From NCBI GenBank assembly GCA_038326655.1, contig JBBQKG010000012.1, positions 15,801-79,800 on the forward strand: a stretch of 64,000 nt of DNA. Reading direction: 5' to 3'. This document shows, piece after piece, positions 9,900 to 18,054 of the stretch (positions within the stretch are counted from its first letter, which is position 1; every line of letters begins with the position of its first letter). The position numbers and the translations under genes were made by a program. Source of the stretch: JBBQKG01 sp038326655. GTDB lineage: Bacteria; Actinomycetota; Thermoleophilia; Solirubrobacterales; JBBDJG01. The notes under the pieces are model-generated. The model was not told the DNA's origin. It made no database searches and was given only the letters and a program-made list of their open reading frames with translations.

Positions 9900-10976
9900 C
9901 TAGCCCTTCGCGTGGAGAGCCGTGAAGCCGCGATCGAGCAGCTTCTCAGCCTGGTCGCCGATGTTGTAGGCGTGCAGCAGGACCACGCCGAGCTCGACGT
10001 TGCCGCGCTTCGCGGTGGCGACGATCGAGTGCCCGGCGCGGTCGGTGTAGCCCGTCTTCAGCCCGGTGACGCCGCGGTATCCGCCGCGGATCAGCGGATT
10101 GTTGTTGTAGAGGAAGAGCCGGCCCCCCTTGATCGGAAACGCGACGATCGCGCGATCGCGGCGCGTCACCCGCCGGATCCGCCGCAGGTGAAGGTCGGCC
10201 CGCGCCAGCGTCGCGAGGTCCGCCGCGCAGGAACGGTTGCCCGCATCCTGCAGGCCGTGCGGCGACGTGTAGTGGGTGCAGGAGAGCCCGAGCTGCCGGA
10301 CCCGCTCGTTCATCATGCGGACGAATCCCGCCACGCTGCCGCCGGTGTGCTGAGCGAGCGCCACCGCAGCATCGTTCCCGGAGACCAGCAGCAGGCCGTT
10401 CAGCAATGCCTCGAGCTGCACCTTCCTGTGCGCGGGCAGGACGCCGACCGCCGAGCCGGGCGTGTGCCTGGCACGTGAGGTGATCCGGACCCGCTCGTGC
10501 GGGTCGCGGCGCTCCACCACCACCAGCGCGGTCATCATCTTCGTGAGGCTTGCGATCGCCAGCCGGCGGGTCGGGTCGAGGCGCCAGAGCACGTGCCCAC
10601 TGCGCACGTCGAACAGCACACCGCCCCGAGGAGGGTGGGTGAAGCGCAGGTGGACGAGGTCGGGCCCGGAGAGCTTCACCGCGAAGCGAGACGCGTCGCC
10701 TCCGCCACCGGCGGCCTGGTCGAGTGCCGCGGGCGGCTGAGCGAGGCTTTCCGGGCGGACCTTCGCCTGCTGGGCGCCGCTGCCCCCGGAGTCGCTCCCG
10801 GAGGAGGCGAGCAGGATCGCAAGGAGCGCGGCGGCGCCGACAACCGGGACGAGGAACAGCCCGCGGACAAAGCGCGGCCGCCGCCCGCCGGGACGGACGC
10901 TGCGGGGGCGCGCGGGCCGGCGACCGCGCCGCCGCCGGGCTCCGCCGGTCAGGAGGGGCGGCAGGTCGTCGGTCAC
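9900..10976 (-). CDS. Serine-type D-Ala-D-Ala carboxypeptidase (PBP, family S11)
   Basis: Trims the terminal D-Ala from peptidoglycan pentapeptides on the outer face of the membrane. It has 358 residues, with a basic cytoplasmic N-terminus, a transmembrane anchor FLVPVVGAAALLAILLA (41-57) and a Ser/Gly linker. The S11 active-site set is complete: SLTK (143-146), SGN (199-201) and KTG (307-309). The domain ends right after the transpeptidase fold, without the usual C-terminal amphipathic anchor, so the N-terminal helix takes over anchoring. The GTG start overlaps the stop of the upstream 58-residue membrane gene (GTGA), and a rhomboid gene precedes that. Confidence 0.9.
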   Translation of the reverse strand: MTDDLPPLLTGGARRRRGRRPARPRSVRPGGRRPRFVRGLFLVPVVGAAALLAILLASSGSDSGGSGAQQAKVRPESLAQPPAALDQAAGGGGDASRFAVKLSGPDLVHLRFTHPPRGGVLFDVRSGHVLWRLDPTRRLAIASLTKMMTALVVVERRDPHERVRITSRARHTPGSAVGVLPAHRKVQLEALLNGLLLVSGNDAAVALAQHTGGSVAGFVRMMNERVRQLGLSCTHYTSPHGLQDAGNRSCAADLATLARADLHLRRIRRVTRRDRAIVAFPIKGGRLFLYNNNPLIRGGYRGVTGLKTGYTDRAGHSIVATAKRGNVELGVVLLHAYNIGDQAEKLLDRGFTALHAKG

Positions 10977-11149
10977 TCGTCCGGGGGTGGCCGCAACAGC
11001 CCACCGATCACGGGGACTGCGATCACGACCAGGAAGAAGAGCGATATCACGGTCAGGACGTCGAGCCCCGAGCTGGCGATCACGCTGATCGTCAGCGAGG
11101 CAAACAGCACTATGAACGCCAGGACGGCTACCAAACCAGCCGATTGCAT
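10973..11149 (-). CDS. 58-residue two-helix membrane protein
   Basis: Small gene from ATG at 11149 to TGA at 10973-10975, with GAGG about 8 bp upstream of the start. The protein is almost wholly two hydrophobic helices (GLVAVLAFIVLFASLTISVI and VLTVISLFFLVVIAVPVIGG), with tail LLRPPPDE. Its stop overlaps the GTG start of the D-Ala-D-Ala carboxypeptidase, so the two are translationally coupled. It lies 32 bp after the rhomboid gene. No family recognised; it may be a membrane partner of either neighbour. Confidence 0.65.
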   Translation of the reverse strand: MQSAGLVAVLAFIVLFASLTISVIASSGLDVLTVISLFFLVVIAVPVIGGLLRPPPDE

Positions 11150-11181
11150 CGGGGACCGCCTCAGCCGGGGACGAGGAAGTT

Positions 11182-11979
11182 CTAGTAAACGGGGTGGCGG
11201 GGCGCGCCGTAGGCGGCGCTTCGCCGCACTGCGAACAGCTTCACCAGCAGCAGGCCGAACAGGAATCCGCCGAGGTGCGCAAAGTAGGCCGTGCCGCCGC
11301 CGTTGCCTCCGACCTCCGGCGTGGCGAGCTGTCCGATTGCCGGCAGGAACTGGGTGAAGATCCATATGCCGAGCATCACCAGCGCCGGTATCTCGATCAG
11401 GAATATGAAGAAGACGAACACGGCCGTGAGCACGCGTGCGCGTGGATAGAGCAACGCATATCCGCCCAGCACAGCGGCTATCGCCCCGCTCGCGCCGATC
11501 AGAGGCGCCGTCGAGTCGGGCGACACCAGCACCTGCGTGAGCGCCGCCGCGACGCCGCCGAGCAGATAGAACAGGGTGTACCGGAGCTTTCCCATCGAGT
11601 CCTCGATGTTGTTGCCGAAGATCCACAGGAACAGCATGTTGAAACCGATGTGGAGCCATCCCCCGTGCATGAACATCGAGGTGAAGATCGTCAGCCACGC
11701 CGGCGGCTCGTGGAGGTTCTGCTGGGCCGCGTCATAGCCGGGCATCCCCTCGCACACGAGCTGCTCGGACGGGCCGCCGGTGCCGGCCAGCTCGCATTCC
11801 TTGCTGGGATGGGTGATGCGGTAGGGAACCGCGCCGTACTCGACCACCGGCTTGGTCTGGACCGACTCGAACCCGGTCGGATGCTGAAGGAAGAGGAAGA
11901 CGAAGACGTTGATCACGATGATCGCGAGCGTGATCACCGGGAAGTTGTCGGTGGGGATGTTGTCGCGGAGCGGGATCAA
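11182..11979 (-). CDS. Rhomboid-family intramembrane serine protease
   Basis: Cleaves transmembrane substrates within the bilayer. In 265 residues it has six to seven hydrophobic segments, the L1-loop region MFMHGGWLHIGFNMLFLW (Asn114), the catalytic Ser165 in GASGAIAAVLGGYA and the catalytic His235 in AHLGGFLFG. A loop at residues 40-95 between the first helix and the core contains two Cys and is probably extracytoplasmic. It is first in an apparent operon with a small membrane protein and a peptidoglycan carboxypeptidase, which suggests a cell-envelope substrate but does not identify it. Confidence 0.92.
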   Translation of the reverse strand: MIPLRDNIPTDNFPVITLAIIVINVFVFLFLQHPTGFESVQTKPVVEYGAVPYRITHPSKECELAGTGGPSEQLVCEGMPGYDAAQQNLHEPPAWLTIFTSMFMHGGWLHIGFNMLFLWIFGNNIEDSMGKLRYTLFYLLGGVAAALTQVLVSPDSTAPLIGASGAIAAVLGGYALLYPRARVLTAVFVFFIFLIEIPALVMLGIWIFTQFLPAIGQLATPEVGGNGGGTAYFAHLGGFLFGLLLVKLFAVRRSAAYGAPRHPVY

Positions 11980-12022
11980 GGTCGGGCAAGACTAACCACA
12001 AGCCGCCCGGCCGTCGTTGCCG

Positions 12023-12979
12023 CTAGGAGCCCTGGGACGCGGCCGTGCGCCGCACCGGCACCTGCTCGTCCGCGTGGTAGGAGCTTCTCACCAGGGGGCC
12101 GGAGGCGACGGACTCGAAGCCGAGCGCGTAGGCCTCGCGCGCGAGCGCGACGAACTCGTCGGGGGTCCAGTACCGGACGAGCGGCAGGTGATCCTCGGAG
12201 GGGCGCAGGTACTGCCCCACGGTCAACACCTGGACCTCGTGCTCGCGGAGCGTCGTGAACGCGCCGACGATCTCGTCGAAGGTCTCGCCGAGGCCGACCA
12301 TCAGCCCCGACTTCGTGACCACTTCGGGGTCCATCCGGCGGGCGTTCAGGAGCACCCGGCAGGAGCGCTGGAAGTCCGAGCCGCGGCGCGCCTTCGGGTA
12401 CAGGCGCGGGACCGTCTCGACGTTGTGGTTGAAGACGTCGGGCCGCGCGTCGATCACCCGGGCGAGCGGCATCTCCTGGCCCCGGAAGTCGGGGGTCAGG
12501 ACCTCGACGGCGCACCCCGGCGCGCGTGCTTTGATCGCCCGGATCGTGTCGGCGAAGACGGTCGCGCCGCCGTCGGGAAGGTCGTCGCGGTCGACCGACG
12601 TGACGACACAGTGGCGCAGGCCCATCTGCAGGACCGCGTGGGCGACGCGTAACGGCTCGGCGCGGTCCACCAAGCCGGGCACGCCCGACTTGACGTTGCA
12701 GAAACCACAGCGGCGCGTGCAAACGTCCCCGAGGATCATGAAGGTGGCGGTCCCGCGCTCCCAGCACTCGCCGATGTTGGGGCAGTTGGCCTCCTCGCAC
12801 ACGGTGTGCAGGGACTTGCTCCGCATCAGCGCCTGGATGCGGCGGTAGCCCGGGCTTCCGGGCGCCTTGACCTTCAGCCACGGCGGCTTGCGCTCCCGGA
12901 ACGGGAGCACGCCCGGCTCGGCGCCGTCGCGGCCACCGGGCCGCACGCGGGAGCGCGTGACGTGCCGCGACTCGCTCAC
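12023..12979 (-). CDS. lipA: Lipoyl synthase
   Basis: Radical-SAM enzyme that inserts two sulfurs into octanoyl groups bound to E2 or GcvH. It has 318 residues. The auxiliary cluster ligands are Cys61, Cys66 and Cys72 (CEEANCPNIGEC). The radical-SAM ligands are Cys87, Cys91 and Cys94 (CTRRCGFC). The C-terminal RSSY serine motif of LipA is at 298-301. Its GTG overlaps the lipB stop (GTGA), so lipB-lipA form a coupled pair. The clear client in this window is the E2 encoded at 15767-17062. Confidence 0.97.
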   Translation of the reverse strand: MSESRHVTRSRVRPGGRDGAEPGVLPFRERKPPWLKVKAPGSPGYRRIQALMRSKSLHTVCEEANCPNIGECWERGTATFMILGDVCTRRCGFCNVKSGVPGLVDRAEPLRVAHAVLQMGLRHCVVTSVDRDDLPDGGATVFADTIRAIKARAPGCAVEVLTPDFRGQEMPLARVIDARPDVFNHNVETVPRLYPKARRGSDFQRSCRVLLNARRMDPEVVTKSGLMVGLGETFDEIVGAFTTLREHEVQVLTVGQYLRPSEDHLPLVRYWTPDEFVALAREAYALGFESVASGPLVRSSYHADEQVPVRRTAASQGS

Positions 12980-13683
12980 GCCGGCACCGCCTGCCGGCTG
13001 TCGAGCTCGGCGGGTGCGAGGTCCACCGCTTCACGATCGAAGGCACGGCCGAACTCTTCGCAGACACGTCTCGCGAAGTCCTGCAGGTCGACCGCCTCGC
13101 GGCGCTCGCGCGCGACCGACGACATCCGGCAATGATCGATCCCGCAGGGAACGACCCACTCGAACGGCTGCAGGTCGTTGTTGACGTTGACCGCGAAGCC
13201 GTGCGTGGTCACGCCGCGGCTGACATGAATCCCGATCGAGCCGATCTTGCGGCGATCGGCGGTCCAGACGCCCGTGAGGCCCTCGACCGTGCGCGCCTCG
13301 ACGCCGTAGGCGCCGAGCACCGCGATCACGACCGCCTCCATCCTGCGGATGTAGTCGTGCACGTCGTCGCCGTACGGGCGCAGGCTCACGACCGGATAGC
13401 CGACGAGCTGGCCCGGCCCGTGGTAGGTGACGCGACCGCCACGATCGGTGTCGAATACCTCGATCCCCTGCGCGCGGTACCACTCCACGCCCATCGGCAG
13501 CTCGTCCGCGGTCGAGCGTGGCCCGCGCGTGTAGGTCGGGGGGTGCTGGAGCAGCAGCAGCACGTCCGGAACCCGCTCCGCCTGACGTGCCGCCTCGAGC
13601 CGCTTCTGAAGCTCGAGCGCTTCCGCATAGGGCACGACACCGAGCTCCACGCACCAGACCGGGGGCTGATTCGCCGGGGACAT
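12976..13683 (-). CDS. lipB: Octanoyltransferase
   Basis: Transfers octanoate from octanoyl-ACP to the lipoyl domain lysine, the step before LipA. It has 235 residues. The substrate pocket motif GGRVTYHGPGQLVGYP, catalytic Lys146 (RRKIGSIGIHVSRGVTTHGF) and catalytic Cys180 (VVPCGI) are present. It is divergent from the secreted-protein gene at 13753 with about 70 bp between them, which should hold both promoters. It is coupled to lipA by a 4-bp overlap. Confidence 0.96.
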   Translation of the reverse strand: MSPANQPPVWCVELGVVPYAEALELQKRLEAARQAERVPDVLLLLQHPPTYTRGPRSTADELPMGVEWYRAQGIEVFDTDRGGRVTYHGPGQLVGYPVVSLRPYGDDVHDYIRRMEAVVIAVLGAYGVEARTVEGLTGVWTADRRKIGSIGIHVSRGVTTHGFAVNVNNDLQPFEWVVPCGIDHCRMSSVARERREAVDLQDFARRVCEEFGRAFDREAVDLAPAELDSRQAVPA

Positions 13684-13752
13684 CTTCCTATTGTCCTAAA
13701 TCCGTGTGGAATGCTCGGCCGGCCTTCCTCTACCTTGGATCCTGAGCCATCC

Positions 13753-14460
13753 GTGCGCAGCTTCCTCGGATCCATGCTCTTGGCCGCAGCGCTCCTCGCC
13801 GGTGCGCTGGCGACGGCTGCCCCGGCGTCCGGTGCCGCGCTCGTGGTGCCGCCCGACGGAGGCCACGTGAGCGGCACGCCCACGCTTGCCTGGGGCCCCG
13901 GGCCGGGCGAAGAGGCTAACCTGCTCGAGCTCAGCCGCCGGCCGGCGACCGCGGACGACGGCGCGTTCGCCGACGACGCCGACAAGCGCATCGTGATCCT
14001 CTCCGACTCCCAGGCCAGCTACACCGTCCCGCCCACGGCACCGCTGTTCGCGGGCGCCTGGTACTGGCACGTGCAGACGATCGACCTCTCGAGCGAGCCC
14101 AGCGGACTGTGGTCGGTGACCAGGCGGCTCGTCGTGGAAGATGCGCGAATCCGGCTCAGCTCCTTCAAGCTCGGGTTCCTCCGGGGCATCGACAACCTCG
14201 TCGCTCGCTTCGCATACTCGGACAACAGCGAGAACCTCGGCGCCCGTTACCGCCTGGAGTTCCGCAGGCGACCGCACGGACGGCGTCTCGCCACCCGTTC
14301 GGGAGAGGTCGACAGAGGCGACTTTCAGAACGGCGAAGCGTTTGTGTCGGCGCGGCGGCCGAATCGCCTCCGGCGTGGAGCCCGGTATTACGCGCGGCTC
14401 GAGCTAAGGGACGCGGTCGGGCACATCACCCGCTCGCGCTTCGTTCGAATCCGCCTGTAG
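13753..14460 (+). CDS. Secreted Fn3-like protein of unknown function
   Basis: About 235 residues. From the GTG at 13753 the product begins MRSFLGSMLLAAALLAGALA, a typical signal peptide with cleavage near ASGA. An ATG at 13711 would add 14 residues. Residues 30-115 look like an Ig/fibronectin-like beta sandwich (LVVPPDGGHVSG, TPTLAWGPGPGE, AGAWYWHVQTIDLSSEPSG). The C-terminal half is another basic beta domain. Same general style as the secreted proteins at 4458 and 6159. Its 3' end overlaps the convergent GGDEF/HD-GYP gene by 57 bp. Function not recognised. Confidence 0.6.
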   Translation: MRSFLGSMLLAAALLAGALATAAPASGAALVVPPDGGHVSGTPTLAWGPGPGEEANLLELSRRPATADDGAFADDADKRIVILSDSQASYTVPPTAPLFAGAWYWHVQTIDLSSEPSGLWSVTRRLVVEDARIRLSSFKLGFLRGIDNLVARFAYSDNSENLGARYRLEFRRRPHGRRLATRSGEVDRGDFQNGEAFVSARRPNRLRRGARYYARLELRDAVGHITRSRFVRIRL

Positions 14461-15711
14461 CGCCGCCGCTGGGCGCGGGTAGAGCTCGACGTGGACGCGA
14501 TCGCAGAACGCCTCGACCAGCTCGGGGTCGAACTGCGTCCCGGCGCAGCGGCGAAGCTCCTCGAGCGCGTCTTCGTGGTTCATCGTCTCGCGCCAGGGGC
14601 GCGGCTGGGTCATCGCCATGAACGCGTCGCAGACCGCGATCACACGTGATCCGAGCGGAATCTCTGTCCCCATGAGGCTGTCCGGGTAACCGGCGCCGTC
14701 CCAGCGCTCGTGCGTCGAGCGGACCAGGGTCGCGACGGGCGCCATCGCCGGCGCCGAGGACAGGATGCGCTCGCCGATCAGGGTGTGGTTTCGCATCAGG
14801 CTCCACTCCTCCTGGTTGAGCGGGCCGCGCTTGCGCAGGATCCCGTCAGGCACGCCGATCTTGCCGATGTCGTGCAGCTCCGACGCCCGCGCGATCTCGT
14901 CGAGCTGCTCGTGGTCGAGCTCCATGGCCTGGCCGAGCGCAACCGCAAGCGGCGCGACCCCCTGCAGGTGGTCGCCGATCGCGGGCGAGCGCTCGTGCAG
15001 GGCGCGCAGGAGCACGTTGCGGGTCTGGCGCTCGGGCGAGCGCGGCCGGCGGCTCTTCTGGACGTACATCCGCCGGTCCGCCAGGCTGATCGCCTCAACG
15101 GCGTCGTCGGCTTCCTCGGGGATGAACACGGCACCCCACGAGCTGCGGATCGCGAAGCCGCTGCCCTGCTCCGAGAGCGCGGCCGAGGCAGCCGCGATCG
15201 GCTCGCCGCGGGTCGCTTCCATGGGGACGAGGATGCAGAACTCGTCTCCGCCGAGGCGGTATGCGGCGCCGTCGGAGGAGAAAGCGCCCTCGAGGTTCTG
15301 CGCCATCTTCTCGAGCAGCGCATCCCCCGCGGGGTGGCCGAAGCTGTCGTTGTAGGCCTTGAAGCCGTCGAGGTCGAAGAGCGCGAAGAGCGACTGCTCG
15401 TTGCCGCGATCGATCAGGCGGGTCAGATCCTCGATCAGGCGCCGGCGGTTGCCGAGACCCGTCAGAGGGTCGGTCCGGGCTTCGGCGCGGCTTGCGCTCA
15501 GCAGCGTGCGGTTCTCGCCGAACATCAGCGCGCAGGCCCCGGCGGCGCATGCCACGAGCCCGTAGTAGAGCGACCGGCCGAGCAGCCAGTCGAGCCCAGA
15601 GCCGCCGAGCCCGAAGGACTGGTGAAGGATGTGCACGGCCAGCCCGGCCAGCGCTACGTAGAGGAGAGCTCGCGCGATGAGCGATTTGGGCGGCGCGCCG
15701 GCAGATGACAC
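14404..15711 (-). CDS. GGDEF/HD-GYP cyclic-di-GMP protein, short form
   Basis: About 435 residues: two N-terminal hydrophobic helices (13-33 and 44-64), GGDEF at 154-158, and HD-GYP with HD 280-281 (ELHDIGKIGVPDG) and THERWDGAGYP (333-343). The catalytic halves closely resemble those at 7788-9863, sharing RRCAGTQFDP/QACAGTQFDP, ERQTRNVLL/TRQTRDILL and GDHLQGVA/GDHLKGVA. This is a paralogue with a different, much smaller sensor region. No RxxD I-site is present. The start is uncertain: GTG at 15711 avoids overlap with pdhC, while an upstream start at 15816 would overlap it by 50 bp. It may be read through from pdhC. Confidence 0.85.
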   Translation of the reverse strand: MSSAGAPPKSLIARALLYVALAGLAVHILHQSFGLGGSGLDWLLGRSLYYGLVACAAGACALMFGENRTLLSASRAEARTDPLTGLGNRRRLIEDLTRLIDRGNEQSLFALFDLDGFKAYNDSFGHPAGDALLEKMAQNLEGAFSSDGAAYRLGGDEFCILVPMEATRGEPIAAASAALSEQGSGFAIRSSWGAVFIPEEADDAVEAISLADRRMYVQKSRRPRSPERQTRNVLLRALHERSPAIGDHLQGVAPLAVALGQAMELDHEQLDEIARASELHDIGKIGVPDGILRKRGPLNQEEWSLMRNHTLIGERILSSAPAMAPVATLVRSTHERWDGAGYPDSLMGTEIPLGSRVIAVCDAFMAMTQPRPWRETMNHEDALEELRRCAGTQFDPELVEAFCDRVHVELYPRPAAALQADSNEARAGDVPDRVP

Positions 15712-15766
15712 CGTGGTCAGTATCGACCCGCCCGCGCCCGCGCTTGAGAGGAACGGATGTCCGGCG

Positions 15767-17062
15767 TTAGAGCGCCATCGAGAGCGGCCGCTCGAGCAGC
15801 TCCCGGATGCGCGCAAGGAACTGCGCTCCGTCTGCGCCGTAGAGGATGCGGTGGTCGCAGGCGAGCGTCACGCCCATCATGTCCCGCACCACGACTCGCC
15901 GCGTCTCGCGATCGGCGACCGGCTTGGGCTCGAGCGCGCCGACTGCCAGCAGGGCCGCCTGCGGCGGATTGATCACGGCGGCGAACTCGGTCACGCCGTA
16001 CATGCCGAGGTTCGAGACCGTGAACGTGCCGCCCGACAGCTCGGGCGGCGTCACGGTGCCGTCGCGGACCTTCTCGGCGAGGCTGCGTGTCTCGGAGGCG
16101 ATCTCGCCGAGCGATTTGTGGTCCGCGTCGAACACGGTGGGAACCACGAGCGCGTCCCGGGCGGCCACGGCGACGCCCACGTTCACGCGCGAGTAGAGCT
16201 CGACGCGACCGTCGCGGTAGGCGCCATTCGCACGCGGGAAGGCACGCAAGGCGAGCGCAGACGCCTTCACGATCAGGTCGTTGAAGGTGGGCGCGGGCGA
16301 GTCGCCGGCGAGCTGCTTCAGCTCCGCACGAATCCTGACCGCCTCGGTCATGTCGATCGCGGTCGTCAGGTAGAAGTGAGGCACGGTCGCCTTCGACTCC
16401 GCCATGCGACGCGCAACCGTCTGCTGCAGGCGGTTCAGCTCGACGACCTCCACCTCGCCCTTCGCGCCCTCGGGCGCCGGCGCGGCCGCGGGGCGAGTGG
16501 GCGCCGGTCGCTCGGCCTCCGGAGTGGGCGCTTCACGGGCGGGCGGGGCCTCGCCGGCGGCAGCCTCGACATCGGCTTTGACGATCCGGCCTCCGGGTCC
16601 CGAGCCGTGCAGCGAGCCGAGCTCGACATCGAGGTCGCGGGCCATGCGCCGTGCGATCGGCGAAGCCTTCACCCGCCCGTCGTCGTCGGTCTGAGCGGGG
16701 CGCCGCTCAACTGTCCGCGTGGACTGGGTCTCCGGCTGGGGATCCGGGCGAGCCTCCCGAGCTTCAGTCGCACCTTCGGCCGACCCGTCGGGGGCCTTGG
16801 CCGCCGACGGCAGTTTCTCATCGCCCGGATCCCCGATCCGGGCGATGGTCTCGCCGATAGGAAGCGTGTCGCCCTCCTGGGCGACCACCTCGAGCAGCAC
16901 GCCCTCGTCGGTCGCCTCATAGGTCATGTTGGCCTTGTCGGTCTCGATCTCGACGAGCTCGTCGCCACGCTTGACCTCGTCCCCCACGCCCTTGAGCCAG
17001 CGCAGGATCGTGCCCTCCTCCATCGAGTCGGAAAGGCGCGGCATCGTGACGTCGGTGGCCAC
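15767..17062 (-). CDS. pdhC: 2-oxoacid dehydrogenase E2, dihydrolipoamide acyltransferase
   Basis: Core acyltransferase of the pyruvate (or related) dehydrogenase complex, about 431 residues. The lipoyl domain is residues 1-80, with lipoylated Lys43 in ETDKANM. An acidic Ala/Pro linker follows, then the E1/E3-binding domain (VKASPIARRMARDL, 131-165), another Pro-rich linker and the catalytic domain (205-431). The catalytic His404 lies in ACDHRILYGADGAQFL. The Asp of the usual HxxxDG motif is Tyr408, as I recall from cyanobacterial/plastid-type E2. Start GTG at 17062, 8 bp after pdhB; the ATG at 17044 is an alternative. Last of lpd-X-pdhA-pdhB-pdhC. Confidence 0.92.
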   Translation of the reverse strand: MATDVTMPRLSDSMEEGTILRWLKGVGDEVKRGDELVEIETDKANMTYEATDEGVLLEVVAQEGDTLPIGETIARIGDPGDEKLPSAAKAPDGSAEGATEAREARPDPQPETQSTRTVERRPAQTDDDGRVKASPIARRMARDLDVELGSLHGSGPGGRIVKADVEAAAGEAPPAREAPTPEAERPAPTRPAAAPAPEGAKGEVEVVELNRLQQTVARRMAESKATVPHFYLTTAIDMTEAVRIRAELKQLAGDSPAPTFNDLIVKASALALRAFPRANGAYRDGRVELYSRVNVGVAVAARDALVVPTVFDADHKSLGEIASETRSLAEKVRDGTVTPPELSGGTFTVSNLGMYGVTEFAAVINPPQAALLAVGALEPKPVADRETRRVVVRDMMGVTLACDHRILYGADGAQFLARIRELLERPLSMAL

Positions 17063-17070
17063 GGCGGTCG

Positions 17071-18054
17071 CTACACGTCCCTGAACGTCGCCAGCGCCGC
17101 TTTGACGACATGCTCCTCGTGCGGCATCGCCGCTTGCTCCAGGGCCTTCGAGTAGGGCATCGGGACGTCCGCACCGGTGACGCGCTGAATTGGCGCGTCG
17201 AGATAGTCGAACGCCTGCTCCTGGACCAGTGCCGCGAGGTTGGCGCCGACGCCGCCGTGGGGCCAGCCCTCCTCCACGATCACGCAGCGGTTGGTCTTGC
17301 GAACGGAGTCGAGAATCGTGTCCAGGTCGAGCGGGCGAAGCGTCCGCGGGTCGATCACCTCGGCCTCGATGTCCTCCTCGGCGGCCAGCTTCTCGGCCGC
17401 GCGCGCGGCCGTCACGGCCATGCGGGAGATGCCGACGATCGTGACGTCGCTCCCCTCCCGCCGCACCGCCGCTTCGCCGAAGCGCATCGGACCGCCGTTG
17501 TCGGGCACGTCGCCGCGCATGCCGTACAGCGACTCGTGCTCGATGAAGATCACGGGGTTGTCGTCGCGGATCGCCGACTTCAGAAGGCCCTTCGCGTCGG
17601 CGGGCGTGGAGGGCACGGCGACCAGCAATCCGGGCACGTGAAGGAACATCGCTTCGAGCGTGTGCGAGTGCGTCGGGCCGAGCTGGTGGCCGCCTCCCTG
17701 CGGGAAGCGGATCACCAGCGGCACCTTCGCCTGGCCGCCGAACATGTAGTGGATGTGGGCGGCCGAGTTGATGATCTGGTCCATCGCCAGCAGCGCGAAG
17801 TTCACGGTCATGATCTCGACGATCGGCCGCAGCCCCGCCATCGCGGCGCCGACGCCCATGCCGACGATCGTGTTCTCCGAGATCGGCGTGTCCCGGACCC
17901 GCTTCTCGCCGAACTCCTCGAGCAGCCCCTCCGTGACCTTGAAGGCGCCCTGGAAGACGCCCACGTCCTCGCCCATCAGGAAGACCGACTCGTCGGCCTC
18001 CATCTCCTCGCGCATCGCCTGGTTCAGCGCCTCGCGATAGCGCATCGCGGCCAT
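17071..18054 (-). CDS. pdhB: 2-oxoacid dehydrogenase E1 beta subunit
   Basis: Beta subunit of the thiamine-diphosphate decarboxylase E1, 327 residues, the standard length. Family blocks visible are MGEDVGVFQGAFKVTEGL, DTPISENTIVGMGVGAAM, FPQGGGHQLGPTHSHTLE and the C-terminal VIDPRTLRPLD. It pairs with pdhA, whose TGA overlaps this ATG by one base (TGATG), giving matched expression. Pyruvate is the most likely substrate given the lpd, lipA/lipB and citrate-synthase context, but acetoin or branched-chain oxoacids cannot be excluded. Confidence 0.93.
   Translation of the reverse strand: MAAMRYREALNQAMREEMEADESVFLMGEDVGVFQGAFKVTEGLLEEFGEKRVRDTPISENTIVGMGVGAAMAGLRPIVEIMTVNFALLAMDQIINSAAHIHYMFGGQAKVPLVIRFPQGGGHQLGPTHSHTLEAMFLHVPGLLVAVPSTPADAKGLLKSAIRDDNPVIFIEHESLYGMRGDVPDNGGPMRFGEAAVRREGSDVTIVGISRMAVTAARAAEKLAAEEDIEAEVIDPRTLRPLDLDTILDSVRKTNRCVIVEEGWPHGGVGANLAALVQEQAFDYLDAPIQRVTGADVPMPYSKALEQAAMPHEEHVVKAALATFRDV

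Noticed and set aside
13132..13710. Upstream part of the open frame ending in the secreted protein at 13753-14460
   Set aside because: It is antisense to lipB; the protein-like part begins with the signal peptide.
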